A stretch of 64,000 nucleotides of DNA from Burkholderia sp. Bp9143 (GTDB taxonomy: Bacteria; Pseudomonadota; Gammaproteobacteria; Burkholderiales; Burkholderiaceae), in contig NZ_QTPO01000016.1 of NCBI RefSeq assembly GCF_003853645.1, positions 62,001 to 126,000 of the forward strand, written 5' to 3'. Below are positions 17,533 to 25,647 of the stretch, piece by piece. The translations under genes were made by a program, and so were the position numbers. How positions within the stretch are numbered: position 1 is the first letter of the stretch; each line of letters starts with the position of its first letter. Below the pieces are notes generated by a model. The model had not been told where the DNA came from. It searched no databases and saw only the letters and a program-made list of their open reading frames with translations.

Positions 17533-17829
17533 TTATTGCGCCGACTTGCCGATCCCGATCACGAAGGCATTGGCTTTCGGCTCGGGTTGCTTGAACGACT
17601 TGTCGTAGCTGTCGAGCGCGGCCGCGGCGGCGCTGCCGTCGACCCCCGGCCGCGATGCCGCGTGTTCGGCGGCATGCGGATCGATGATCTGGGCTTGCAT
17701 GACGGCGCGGACCGAGTCGCCGAAGCGGCTGTCCCACACCGGGGTCGACGACATGCAGCCGGCGAGCGCGAACGCGAGCGGGACTGCGAGCGCCGCGCGG
17801 CGCGCGAATACGAGGTAGGCGGATTTCAT
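17533..17829 (-). CDS. Small lipoprotein of the tad locus
   Basis: The predicted protein has 98 residues with a basic start, hydrophobic stretch and lipobox LAGC (Cys25), so it is a lipoprotein. The mature part is short and has no domain I know. It lies between the secretin and tadG, where many tad loci have tadD or cpaD/rcpB. It has no TPR repeats and is too short for TadD. A pilotin-like role for the secretin, in the manner of RcpB/CpaD, is an inference. Confidence 0.8.
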   Translation of the reverse strand: MKSAYLVFARRAALAVPLAFALAGCMSSTPVWDSRFGDSVRAVMQAQIIDPHAAEHAASRPGVDGSAAAAALDSYDKSFKQPEPKANAFVIGIGKSAQ

Positions 17830-17849
17830 GAGCTTCCCCTTGGATGGCT

Positions 17850-19817
17850 TCAACGATCGGTGGACGCGGGTTCCGCATTCGCCCGCGCGATCTGCGCATG
17901 GGCGGCGGCCGGCAAGCTGTGCTTCGAACGCGACTCGGGTTTTGCCGGCGTGGCGGAGCCAGCGGCCGCGAGACGCGCGGCAGCCGCTTCGATGCGCGCG
18001 ATCCGCGCCGCACTGGCCGCATCGGCCTGCGGTTGCGGTTGCTGTTGCTGTTGCGGCTGCGGCTGCGCGACAGGCACCGCCTCGACGCTCACCGCCCCTG
18101 CCGCGTCGACCGCCGCGGCCGCGGCCTTCTCCGGCTGTGCCGGCACCGGCGCCGGTGCATCGGCATGCTGCGGCGCACGCGGTGCGGGCAGTGCGGCGGC
18201 CGGTACGGCCGGTGCAGCCGATTGCGGTGCGGGAGCCGGCGTCTGCGGTGCGTCCATCGCGCCGCTCGCCGGTTGCGCGCCCGTCTTGCGGACACCCTTG
18301 CGGCCTTCCATGTTGCCGGTCGCATACACGTCGACTTCGTTCGGCTTCGAGAAGCTGTCCGTCGGCAGCGGCACGTCGGCGGTCTGCAGCGGCCTCACCA
18401 GGTGCGGCGTGATCACGAAGATCAGCTCGGTGCGGTCCTGCTGGAACGACGTGCTGCGGAACAGCGCGCCGAGCACCGGCACCTCTCCGACGCCGGGGAT
18501 CGCTTTCAGTGCGCCGCTCGCGTTGTCCTTGATCAGCCCGCCGATCGCGAACGATTCGCCGTCGCTCATCTGGACCGTCGTGGACGCGCGCCGTGTCGTG
18601 ATCAGCGGCAGGATCGACGTGCCGCCGATGTTGGTCGCGCTCAGCGTGACGCCCGTCTGCGACAGTTCCGACACTTCCGGCGCGACCTTCAGGCTGATCC
18701 GGCCGTTCCCGAGCACGGTCGGCGTGAACTTCAGCGCGACGCCGAACTCCTCTTCCTGCAGCGTGATCGACGATGTGCCGTTGCCGCTGCTCTGCGGGAT
18801 CGGGATGAAGATCTTGCCGCCGGCGAGGAAGGTCGCTTCCTGGCCGCTGATCGTCACGAGATTCGGCTCCGCGAGGATCTTGACGAGGTTGTCGGTATTC
18901 TGCGCATCGGCCGCGATGCTGAACGGCTTGTTGTTCGCCTTGTTGAACACCGCGCCGCTTGCGACGCCCGCGAGCAGGTTGCTGACGAGCGCGCCGCTCC
19001 ACGAGCCGAAGCCGCCCTGGATGTTGAACGCGCTGCCCATCTGGTTGATCAGCGTCTTCGACACTTCGGCGACCTTCACCTCGAGCATCACCTGTTGCGG
19101 CGACGTGACGGCCAGCATGTTCAGCACGCCGCCGCCCTTGCCGCCGCCGTCACTGGCGCTGTCGCTGTACGCGCGGGCGATCTGCACGGCCTGCTGCGCG
19201 GCCTGCGAGTTCGACACGTTGCCTGCCAGCACGATCGTGCCGGCGGCGGTCGACACGTGAATGTCGCGCTCGTTCGGCATCAGTTGCAGCAGCGACGCCT
19301 GCAGGCCGCCGGCGTCGGCGCCGACCGCCACGTCGATCACGCGGCATGCACCGCTTTTGCCCTGCACGATCATGTTGGTCGTGCCGACGGTCAGCCCGAG
19401 GATGTACAGCGTCTGCGGCGACACCATCGTCGCCTGCGCGACGGCCGGGTTGCCGATGGTCCGGTTGCGGACGGGCTCCGGCATCGGCACCAGCAGCGAC
19501 TTGCCGAGCGGCACGCTGACGCTGGTCGACTCGCGTATCGCGCCCACGCAGTTCGGCCCGCGCAGCGGCCCCGCCGACGCGGCAGGCGCGGCGGCCGGCG
19601 TCGGCCCCATGCTGATCGTCATCTGCATGGGTCCCTTGGCGACGGCGGCCGGCGCGGCGGCACCGCCCTTCATCAGCGCGGCCGATTCGGCGCCTTCCTG
19701 GGCCAGTGCGCTGTAGACGGTCAGCGTTCCGATACAGAGGATCGCGACCATCATCGCGCCCCGTGCGATGCGCGCGCGCACCGGGCTGGTACCTGAATGT
19801 TGCGGATTGATCTTCAT
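17850..19817 (-). CDS. rcpA: Tad outer-membrane secretin RcpA/CpaC
   Basis: The protein has 655 residues with a signal peptide, the CpaC N-terminal domain (SVPLGKSLLVPM...RNRTIGNPAVA), a BON-like segment (QASLLQLMPNERDIHVS) and the secretin domain with VPVLGALFRS and TELIFVITPHLVRP. From about residue 475 a 180-residue tail rich in Pro, Ala and Gln follows the secretin core; typical CpaC/RcpA proteins end near residue 480-520. It forms the outer-membrane pore for the Flp pilus and lies directly upstream of the small lipoprotein gene. Confidence 0.93.
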   Translation of the reverse strand: MKINPQHSGTSPVRARIARGAMMVAILCIGTLTVYSALAQEGAESAALMKGGAAAPAAVAKGPMQMTISMGPTPAAAPAASAGPLRGPNCVGAIRESTSVSVPLGKSLLVPMPEPVRNRTIGNPAVAQATMVSPQTLYILGLTVGTTNMIVQGKSGACRVIDVAVGADAGGLQASLLQLMPNERDIHVSTAAGTIVLAGNVSNSQAAQQAVQIARAYSDSASDGGGKGGGVLNMLAVTSPQQVMLEVKVAEVSKTLINQMGSAFNIQGGFGSWSGALVSNLLAGVASGAVFNKANNKPFSIAADAQNTDNLVKILAEPNLVTISGQEATFLAGGKIFIPIPQSSGNGTSSITLQEEEFGVALKFTPTVLGNGRISLKVAPEVSELSQTGVTLSATNIGGTSILPLITTRRASTTVQMSDGESFAIGGLIKDNASGALKAIPGVGEVPVLGALFRSTSFQQDRTELIFVITPHLVRPLQTADVPLPTDSFSKPNEVDVYATGNMEGRKGVRKTGAQPASGAMDAPQTPAPAPQSAAPAVPAAALPAPRAPQHADAPAPVPAQPEKAAAAAVDAAGAVSVEAVPVAQPQPQQQQQPQPQADAASAARIARIEAAAARLAAAGSATPAKPESRSKHSLPAAAHAQIARANAEPASTDR

Positions 19818-19931
19818 TTCGTCTGATCCCCCGAGTGACCGGCGAGATGCCGGTTGTCGACTTTCAAGGCCGCCGTGCCGTGACGGCGGCCGATCTGGTT
19901 AATCTGTTTATCTGGTGTGTGTTCTACCGTT

Positions 19932-20774
19932 TCAGAAACATTCGACGCTGCCCCGCACCCCGGTCAGCACGCCGACGCAATCGCGGCGAGCTTCCGGTGC
20001 CGCGTGCGACGCGACGTGCACGCGCACGGTCTTCACGCGTGCGGGTGCGGGTGCCGGTGCGTCAGGTACCGGCGCCTTGCCGAGCAGCGTGAGCTTGGTC
20101 GCGCCGTCGGTGGTCAGCGTCTTCTGGTCGACCTGGTTGCGCAGCACGAGCGACAGCGTGCCGACGCTGCGCGCGAGGTCGAGGCGTTCGGCCTGGTCGG
20201 GCGTGACTTCGAGCGTCACCGCGTTGACGACCTTCGGTGCGGTGTCGTCGCGGCTGACCTGCTGCGCGACGGCCAGCACGAGGATGTGCTCGAGCACGAT
20301 CTTGGAGATGCTCTGTCCGTCGGTCTTGCCCTGCTGTTCCTGCGTGTTGACGATCACGTCGACGTAGTTGCCCGGCAGCGCGAAGCCTGCGACGCCGACC
20401 ACGTCGTTCACGCGCACGGTGATCGCGCGGCTGCCGTCGGCGATCACCGCGGACAGTCCGCCCTTCGTGCCGACCGGTGCGAGCTTCGACTCGATCACCG
20501 GCTCGCCGCGGGCGAGGCTCGTGCGCACGACGCGCCCTTCGAGTTCCTTCGTGTCGGTGAACGCGCCGGTCGGCACGCTGCCCGACGGCCAGCTCACCAT
20601 GCGGATCTGGTTCGGCCCCAGCGGCTCGCCCAGGTTCAGGTCGGTGGTCGCCACCGCGACCGTCGTGACCGAGCTGCTGGAGGTATTCATCAACCAGCGG
20701 GACGCGAACACGACCGCGGCAAGCCCCGCGACCATCGCGACGATCAGCATCATGAGCGCTCGACTGTTTTTCAT
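19932..20774 (-). CDS. rcpC: Tad pilus protein RcpC/CpaB
   Basis: The protein has 280 residues with one N-terminal membrane helix (LMMLIVAMVAGLAAVVFA), a SAF domain (TTDLNLGEPLGPNQIRMVSWP) and the RcpC/CpaB domain (RAITVRVNDVVGVAGFALPG). It is a periplasmic partner of the secretin, which follows 114 bases downstream. The start at 20774 gives the normal short cytoplasmic N-terminus. Confidence 0.9.
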   Translation of the reverse strand: MKNSRALMMLIVAMVAGLAAVVFASRWLMNTSSSSVTTVAVATTDLNLGEPLGPNQIRMVSWPSGSVPTGAFTDTKELEGRVVRTSLARGEPVIESKLAPVGTKGGLSAVIADGSRAITVRVNDVVGVAGFALPGNYVDVIVNTQEQQGKTDGQSISKIVLEHILVLAVAQQVSRDDTAPKVVNAVTLEVTPDQAERLDLARSVGTLSLVLRNQVDQKTLTTDGATKLTLLGKAPVPDAPAPAPARVKTVRVHVASHAAPEARRDCVGVLTGVRGSVECF

Positions 20775-20809
20775 GGCAATGCTCCTCAACGAATCGTGAA
20801 AGAAACGGC

Positions 20810-22210
20810 TCAACCGGTTACGTGCGTGTGACCGCCTTGCTCGGCCGACGGCAGATACCCGGCGTCGCGCTCGGGCGCCGAGCCGAAATAGCTGGCCCAG
20901 GCGTCGTGCAGCGCGTCGTGCGTCACTTCGAGCGGATCGCCGCGATACCGTGCGCCAGCGGCGACGAGGCGCAGCAGATCCATCGGGAAGCAGGCGAGAT
21001 AAGCCTTGCCGGTCGGCAGGTGCAGCCGGTGCAGCAGATAGTCGAATGCGTCCTGCGTCGATACCAGGCCGAGCGACTCGCATGCGGCGTCGAACAACGC
21101 CCGGTAGTGGTCGATCGACAATGCGCCGACGTGAAGCTTGGAACCGAGCCGGCGCAGGAACGCGTCGTCGGCGAACTGCTCCGGCGCCAGGTTGCTCGAG
21201 AACACCGGCCATACGTCGAACGGCAGCACGAAGCGATTGCCGGACTCGAGCGTCAGGAAATCGACGCCGCGATCGAGCGGACGCAGCCAGCGATTCAGCA
21301 GGTCGCGCGGCGCGACACGCTGGCGGCCCAGATCGTCGATGATGTACATGCCCATGTTCGCCTTCATGTGCGGCGGCGCCTGGTAGAAGCCCGCGGCCTC
21401 ATCGCGGCGCAGGTCGAGCTCGTCGAGCGTCAGCTCGCCGCCGGACATCACGACCGGCCGCTCGCAGAGGCGCCAGCGGCGATCGATCGATTGGCCGTCC
21501 GTTTGAGACTCCGCGTCGACATGCACGAGCGGGTCGTAGATCTGGATCACTTCGCCTGCGGCGTAGATGGCGTGCGGCACCGGCACGTGGCCGCCCATCA
21601 GCGCGCCGAGCCGCTCCGCGAGGAAGGTCTTGCCGCTGCCGGCAGGGCCGTAGATCAGAAGCGGACGGCCGGAGTTCAGCGCGGCGGCCGCCGAATCGAG
21701 GATCGCCGTATCCATGACGACGCCTTCGAATATGGCCCACACGTCGTTCTGGGCCACGCGCAACTTGCGCACCGAATGGGTGGACAAGCAGTCGAGATAC
21801 GCGTCGAGCGTCACCGGCGCGGGCCCGCTGTAACTGCTGCGCGCACGCTCTTCGAGCGCGGCCACGCGGCCCGCATCGGTCAGGCGGAACGTCACGTCGA
21901 GGTCCGTCTTGCCGCGATGCGTCAGTTCGACCAGGTGCTCGCGCACCAGGAACGCGAAGATGTCGTCGAGCACCGCGAGCGGCAGGCAGTGGCGCTCGAT
22001 CAGGTCGCCGTAGGACGGGCGGCCGAGCACCAGCGTCGACTTCAGCACGAGCCCTGCGACGAACGCCTGGCTGAGTCCGGTTTCCTCGAGCGAGCGCGGC
22101 GCGGCGGGCAACTGCGTGCCCGGCTTCGCATGCGCCTCCCGCGACGGCGACGGAAGCGGCAGGTGTGCAACCTGCGCGTCGTGCCTCGGTTCGGTGGTGA
22201 TCGTGTTCAT
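20810..22210 (-). CDS. AAA+ ATPase of unknown role in the tad locus
   Basis: The protein has 466 residues. An N-terminal helical region (about 40-125) resembles a winged-helix or chaperone-binding domain. The AAA domain has Walker A YGPAGSGKT (residues about 187-195), a Walker B-like MYIIDDLGR and a sensor-like VFSSNLAPEQ. It has no signal or membrane segment. It sits between tadV and rcpC with short gaps, in the same direction. It is not one of the classical Tad proteins; a role in pilus gene regulation or assembly is an inference from position. Confidence 0.8.
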   Translation of the reverse strand: MNTITTEPRHDAQVAHLPLPSPSREAHAKPGTQLPAAPRSLEETGLSQAFVAGLVLKSTLVLGRPSYGDLIERHCLPLAVLDDIFAFLVREHLVELTHRGKTDLDVTFRLTDAGRVAALEERARSSYSGPAPVTLDAYLDCLSTHSVRKLRVAQNDVWAIFEGVVMDTAILDSAAAALNSGRPLLIYGPAGSGKTFLAERLGALMGGHVPVPHAIYAAGEVIQIYDPLVHVDAESQTDGQSIDRRWRLCERPVVMSGGELTLDELDLRRDEAAGFYQAPPHMKANMGMYIIDDLGRQRVAPRDLLNRWLRPLDRGVDFLTLESGNRFVLPFDVWPVFSSNLAPEQFADDAFLRRLGSKLHVGALSIDHYRALFDAACESLGLVSTQDAFDYLLHRLHLPTGKAYLACFPMDLLRLVAAGARYRGDPLEVTHDALHDAWASYFGSAPERDAGYLPSAEQGGHTHVTG

Positions 22211-22242
22211 GTGCGTTTCATCCTAGTTGCGGGTTCGTCGCG

Positions 22243-22782
22243 CTATACGCACGAAACGAACAGCATGCCCAGCGTGCCGGCGGCAATCGCCACGCCATAC
22301 GGCAACGCGCCGACCGACGAGACTTCCACGGGGCCGTCGGTTGCCCCTGCATACGCGCGGGTCGAGCGATGCGCGATCAGCGCCCAGACGTTCGCGCACA
22401 TCTGGCGCATGCGCCCGCGCAGCAGTACAAGGCCGATCGCGCCGACCCCGCCGGCCAGAAAGGTGGCCAGCACGATGTAGAACGTCATCTGCGCGCCGAC
22501 CCATGCGCCGATCGCAAGCATCAGCTTCACGTCGCCCGCGGCCATCCCGCGCAGCAGATAGAACGGCAGCAGCAGGCCGAAGCCGGTCGCGGCGCCGGCA
22601 AGCCATGCGAGTGCGCCCGCCTGGACGCCGTGCAGCGCGCACTGGGCAATCAGCGCACCGGCCAGCCCGATCGCGACGAGCCGGTTCGGGATGCGGCGGC
22701 TCGTGATATCCGTGCTGGCCGCGACGACGACGAGCAGCGTCACGCACAACGGAACCGGATAAGGCAAGGCGGCAGGCAACAT
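22243..22782 (-). CDS. tadV: TadV-type prepilin peptidase
   Basis: The protein has 179 residues and is a polytopic aspartyl peptidase (A24 family, short TadV/CpaA type without the N-terminal methylase domain). The two catalytic Asp residues are in SSTDITSRRIPN-like sequence (TDITSRRIPNRL) and in the MAAGDVKLM motif. It cleaves the Flp pilins and TadE/F pseudopilins. It lies 31 bases downstream of the second flp gene. Confidence 0.92.
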   Translation of the reverse strand: MLPAALPYPVPLCVTLLVVVAASTDITSRRIPNRLVAIGLAGALIAQCALHGVQAGALAWLAGAATGFGLLLPFYLLRGMAAGDVKLMLAIGAWVGAQMTFYIVLATFLAGGVGAIGLVLLRGRMRQMCANVWALIAHRSTRAYAGATDGPVEVSSVGALPYGVAIAAGTLGMLFVSCV

Positions 22783-22813
22783 GGCGAACCTCGATTGGAT
22801 GGTCTCGTCGGAA

Positions 22814-23020
22814 TCACTGACCCAGCGCGGTATTGACCGCCGCGGTCACGATCGACGCGATCATGTTGTACGCATCTTCAACCGAACCTTTCAGCACGAC
22901 CACGCTTCCCAGCACGATGGTGGCGAACACTGCCGCGATCAGCGCATATTCGATCGACGTCACCCCCTGCTCGTCGTCGATCCATCGCGATACCGCTACC
23001 GCATGTCCCCTGGCCCGCAT
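22814..23020 (-). CDS. flp: Flp/Fap type IVb pilin, second copy
   Basis: The 68-residue prepilin has the leader MRARGHAVAVSRWIDDEQ, cleavage at G/VTSIEYALIA (Glu at +5, Tyr at +6) and a hydrophobic helix. A strong ribosome site (GGAGG on the - strand) precedes the ATG. It is more divergent and has a longer leader than the first copy; it is probably a minor or alternative pilin. Confidence 0.9.
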   Translation of the reverse strand: MRARGHAVAVSRWIDDEQGVTSIEYALIAAVFATIVLGSVVVLKGSVEDAYNMIASIVTAAVNTALGQ

Positions 23021-23147
23021 GACGGCCTCCGATTCGGTTGTTCACGAGAGCGGGGGAGACTCGAGCAGTGCACCGGCCGAGTCATCCGCCGTTCGGTCCA
23101 TTCGACATCTGTTGGTTGAGTGTCCGGCCCTGCTCGAGCGACGGGAT

Positions 23148-23181
23148 GGCGACGAACGGGCCGGACCCGCCGTTCGCCGCC
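23148..23181 (-). other. Stem-loop between the two flp genes
   Basis: Arms 23148-23159 and 23170-23181 pair over 12 positions with one mismatch (GGCGACGAACGG versus the complement of CCGTTCGCCGCC) around a 10-base loop. It lies 7 bases downstream of the first flp stop on the transcribed strand and has no U-tract. It may stabilise the flp1 mRNA or dampen read-through, which would let the major pilin be made in excess. Confidence 0.4.
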
Positions 23182-23188
23182 CCGCCAT

Positions 23189-23371
23189 TCAGATCGCCGC
23201 GTTGAGGTCGTCTGCAATCGTGTTGAAGACGGTCTTGAGATCGTTTCCGACCAGCGTCAGTGCTGCAACGAGGCCGACTGCGATCAGCGCGGCAATCAGG
23301 CCGTATTCGATGGCCGTCACGCCTTGTTCGTCTTGAACGAAACCGCGGACTTTCTGGATGAACGTGGACAT
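23189..23371 (-). CDS. flp: Flp/Fap type IVb major pilin
   Basis: The 60-residue prepilin has a short leader, MSTFIQKVRGFVQDEQ, followed by G/VTAIEYGLIAAL and a hydrophobic helix. This is the standard size and form of the major Flp pilin. It is the first gene of the tad operon and has an AGGAGA ribosome site. A TATAGT hexamer on the - strand at 23392-23397 could be a -10 element close to the start; no clear -35 was seen. Confidence 0.93.
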   Translation of the reverse strand: MSTFIQKVRGFVQDEQGVTAIEYGLIAALIAVGLVAALTLVGNDLKTVFNTIADDLNAAI

Positions 23372-23469
23372 GGCTATTCTCCTTTCGCACTACTATAAAA
23401 ATCCCTTTGTCGGGGATCGACGCGGGGAGCGGGTACCACCGGCACAACAAATGAATTCGGGTGCGGCGC

Positions 23470-23697
23470 TCAACGACGCACACGGCAGGGTACGAGCCTG
23501 GCCGCGGGAACGATCGTCGGTGAGCTGATGCGTGTGATGTGCATGCGCGCTGCGATCAGGCGAATGGCGCGATCGAGCAGAACGGCGTAACGACCGTCCC
23601 GGGCATGAATACAGATTGAACGTACGACGCTGACGCGTCGATGTTGCTGCAGGTTTTCTTCGCGGCATGCAAGCCGCGACGTGCTTTGGTCTTTCAT
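23470..23697 (-). CDS. Possible small protein, unrecognised
   Basis: This frame encodes 75 residues (MKDQSTSRLACREENLQQ...) with a GGGGA ribosome-like site a few bases upstream. It has one short hydrophobic part (VLLDRAIRLIAARMHI) and many Arg. It has no recognised family and lies in the tad promoter region. It may be spurious. Confidence 0.25.
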   Translation of the reverse strand: MKDQSTSRLACREENLQQHRRVSVVRSICIHARDGRYAVLLDRAIRLIAARMHITRISSPTIVPAARLVPCRVRR

Positions 23698-24079
23698 TTT
23701 TATTCCCCAAATGCTGTCATGTGATTCTTGTTGCGCGGACAATGCCGTCGCCTATTCGCTCGGTCGACGTTTCCGGCGGTTTTCAAGGTCTGGGCGGCGT
23801 ATTCCCCGACGCGCCCTCGATCCGTTGCTTTCCGCAGGTGATTGAGTCCGGTTTTGTCCGTCTGTTGCTTCAACCGGTCGTTCATCACGTCGTCGACTGT
23901 CGTGCGGACCTTGACGCAAAGAGCAGGCCAGCCGGAAGAAAATCCAGACGCAGCAAGGGTTTCGGCGATTCACCCGTCAGTCGGGTTTGGGCGCGATGCG
24001 CGAAATGTTTCAGATTTGATATACACATGCGGTCCGGCGCGGCGGGCCGGCGGGGCGCCGTCGCGCTGTGCAAGGGCCC

Positions 24080-24106
24080 AAAAAAAATTTCTCGGGATTT
24101 TCCCGA
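24080..24106 (-). terminator. Weak terminator-like hairpin on the - strand
   Basis: TCGGGA (24092-24097) and TCCCGA (24101-24106) form a 6-bp stem with a 3-base loop. On the - strand the stem is followed by GAAA and then eight U (complement of the A-run 24080-24087). No annotated - strand gene ends here, so it could end a small unannotated RNA. The stem is short and set back from the U-run, so this is weak evidence. Confidence 0.25.
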
Positions 24107-24408
24107 ATCCGTGTAGCCCGTCGCCCGACACAAATTCCGCGCGCCGCCGGACCGGCAAAAAACTCGGAATGTTTCAAGCGAGAAACATCATTTGCGCCGG
24201 CGCGGTTTTCTCAGACCTGAAAACCCGGTTTTCTGCCATATCGCCGCCGAATCGAGGTCTCGCGATTCAGCCCGCGGTTTGCGTCACACGATTTTTTCTC
24301 CAACAATGCATTCACCGGACAGCGCCATTGAATGCGATTCGATCCGGATACACGACAACACAAAGGGGCTGCGGCAGACCAGGCAGCCTTCACTGCAGAC
24401 GGGGCATC

Positions 24409-25647
24409 ATGTACACAGCCAATCGTGGAGTGCGCTATCGCGCCAAACGCTGTGCTCAATGGCTAACAGCGGACAGGATCATTCCGTACAGCTGCATCAT
24501 GCTGTTGCTCTGTGTTGGATTCCTGATCACCTGGGGCTTCGTAACGGATGCCTTTACGTCACAGACCACCGCCCGGCCGGGCGTCGACTTTTCCGTCTTC
24601 TGGACCGCATCGCAGCTCGTACTGCAAGGCCATGCCGCAGCGATCTACGATCCGGTCTTCTTCTCTCATGCCGAGGTGGCGCGGTTCGGTGCCTATCTAG
24701 GTCACCAATCGCTACCCTGGCTCTATCCGCCGACGATGCTGCTGTTCATCGCGCCGGTTGCCCTCGTGCCTTTCCTGCCCGCGTATTTCCTCTTTTTTGC
24801 GGGCAGTCTTTTATGCTATGCGTACGCTGTCCTGAGACTGTCGGGTCTGCGTGCGCACCTGCCCGTTCCGCGCGCCGCCGCGCTCGTCGTGCTCGCCTAC
24901 TCGGGCGTGTTCGCGTCCATCCTCTACGGGCAGAACAGTATCCTGACCGCCGGCATCGCCGCACTCGCGCTGCATTTCCTCGGCCGACGCCCGATCGTCG
25001 CCGGCGTGCTGATCGGGCTGCTCGCCATCAAGCCGCAGATGGCGGTGGTGTTTCCGTTCGTGCTGATCGCGACGCGCTCGTGGCGCACCTTCGTATCGGC
25101 AGCGATCACGACCATCCTGTTCACGGTGGTCGGCATCGCGCTGACCGGCACCAGTTCCCTGACCGGACTGGTTCAGGCGATGTCGATCGTGCGCGGCATG
25201 CATTTCACCCTGCCGGCCTACTGGTTCGTTTCGCCAACGACGTTCGCGGCGCTGCGGCTCGCGGGCGCATCGATTCCGGTCTCGCTCGCCGCCCAGGTCG
25301 CCGTGGGGCTGCTCGCGATCGCCGCCGCCGTTCAAGTCTGGCGTCGCACGTCCGACATGCGGCTGCGCGGCGCGGCGCTGGCGATCGCCACGCTGTTGAC
25401 GACACCCTATCTGTGGCATTACGAACTGGCCTGGCTCGGCATCGCGATCTTCTGCGTGGTCGCCTACGGACTCGACGAAGGCTGGCTGCCGGGAGACCAG
25501 ATCGTGATCGTGCTCGCGTGGCTGCTGCCGATATTCGAGGTATTCAACCGGATAACGACGCTGCCGCAGATCGGCCCGGTCGTGCTGCTCGCCGTCCTGT
25601 TCGTCGTCGTGCGTCGCTCGACCCCTGCGTCGAGGAATGCGCAATGA
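24409..25647 (+). CDS. GT87-family membrane glycosyltransferase
   Basis: The 412-residue polytopic protein belongs to the DUF2029/GT87 family. It has an Asp near the end of the first periplasmic loop (ARPGVDFSVFWTAS), the segment LPWLYPPTMLLF and a later AIKPQMAVVFPF, which recur in its neighbour. GT87 enzymes such as mycobacterial PimE add sugars from polyprenyl-phosphate donors on the outer face of the membrane. ATG 24409 is preferred; upstream in-frame sequence has no membrane pattern. Its stop overlaps the next start (ATGA). Confidence 0.82.
   Translation: MYTANRGVRYRAKRCAQWLTADRIIPYSCIMLLLCVGFLITWGFVTDAFTSQTTARPGVDFSVFWTASQLVLQGHAAAIYDPVFFSHAEVARFGAYLGHQSLPWLYPPTMLLFIAPVALVPFLPAYFLFFAGSLLCYAYAVLRLSGLRAHLPVPRAAALVVLAYSGVFASILYGQNSILTAGIAALALHFLGRRPIVAGVLIGLLAIKPQMAVVFPFVLIATRSWRTFVSAAITTILFTVVGIALTGTSSLTGLVQAMSIVRGMHFTLPAYWFVSPTTFAALRLAGASIPVSLAAQVAVGLLAIAAAVQVWRRTSDMRLRGAALAIATLLTTPYLWHYELAWLGIAIFCVVAYGLDEGWLPGDQIVIVLAWLLPIFEVFNRITTLPQIGPVVLLAVLFVVVRRSTPASRNAQ

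Larger units (their letters stand above)
23372..24408. other. Long intergenic region upstream of the tad and GT87 operons
   Basis: This 1037-bp region drives the tad operon (-) and the glycosyltransferase operon (+). It is less GC-rich than its surroundings. It holds a possible 75-codon gene (23470-23697, -), a weak terminator-like hairpin on the - strand (24080-24106) and a hairpin GGTTTTC/GAAAACC at 24204-24225. No conserved gene is visible. Such a large gap between highly regulated operons could contain sRNAs or several regulator sites, but I cannot show any. Confidence 0.4.

Noticed and set aside
17844..19796. 650-codon + strand frame over the secretin gene
   Set aside because: Composition is dominated by Arg and His and it mirrors the secretin codons; no family features.
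10607..23371. Type II secretion or type IVa pilus system
   Set aside because: TadA, TadB, TadC, TadZ, TadV, Flp and TadE/G proteins define a tad locus; no GspD-M or PilQ-type set is present.
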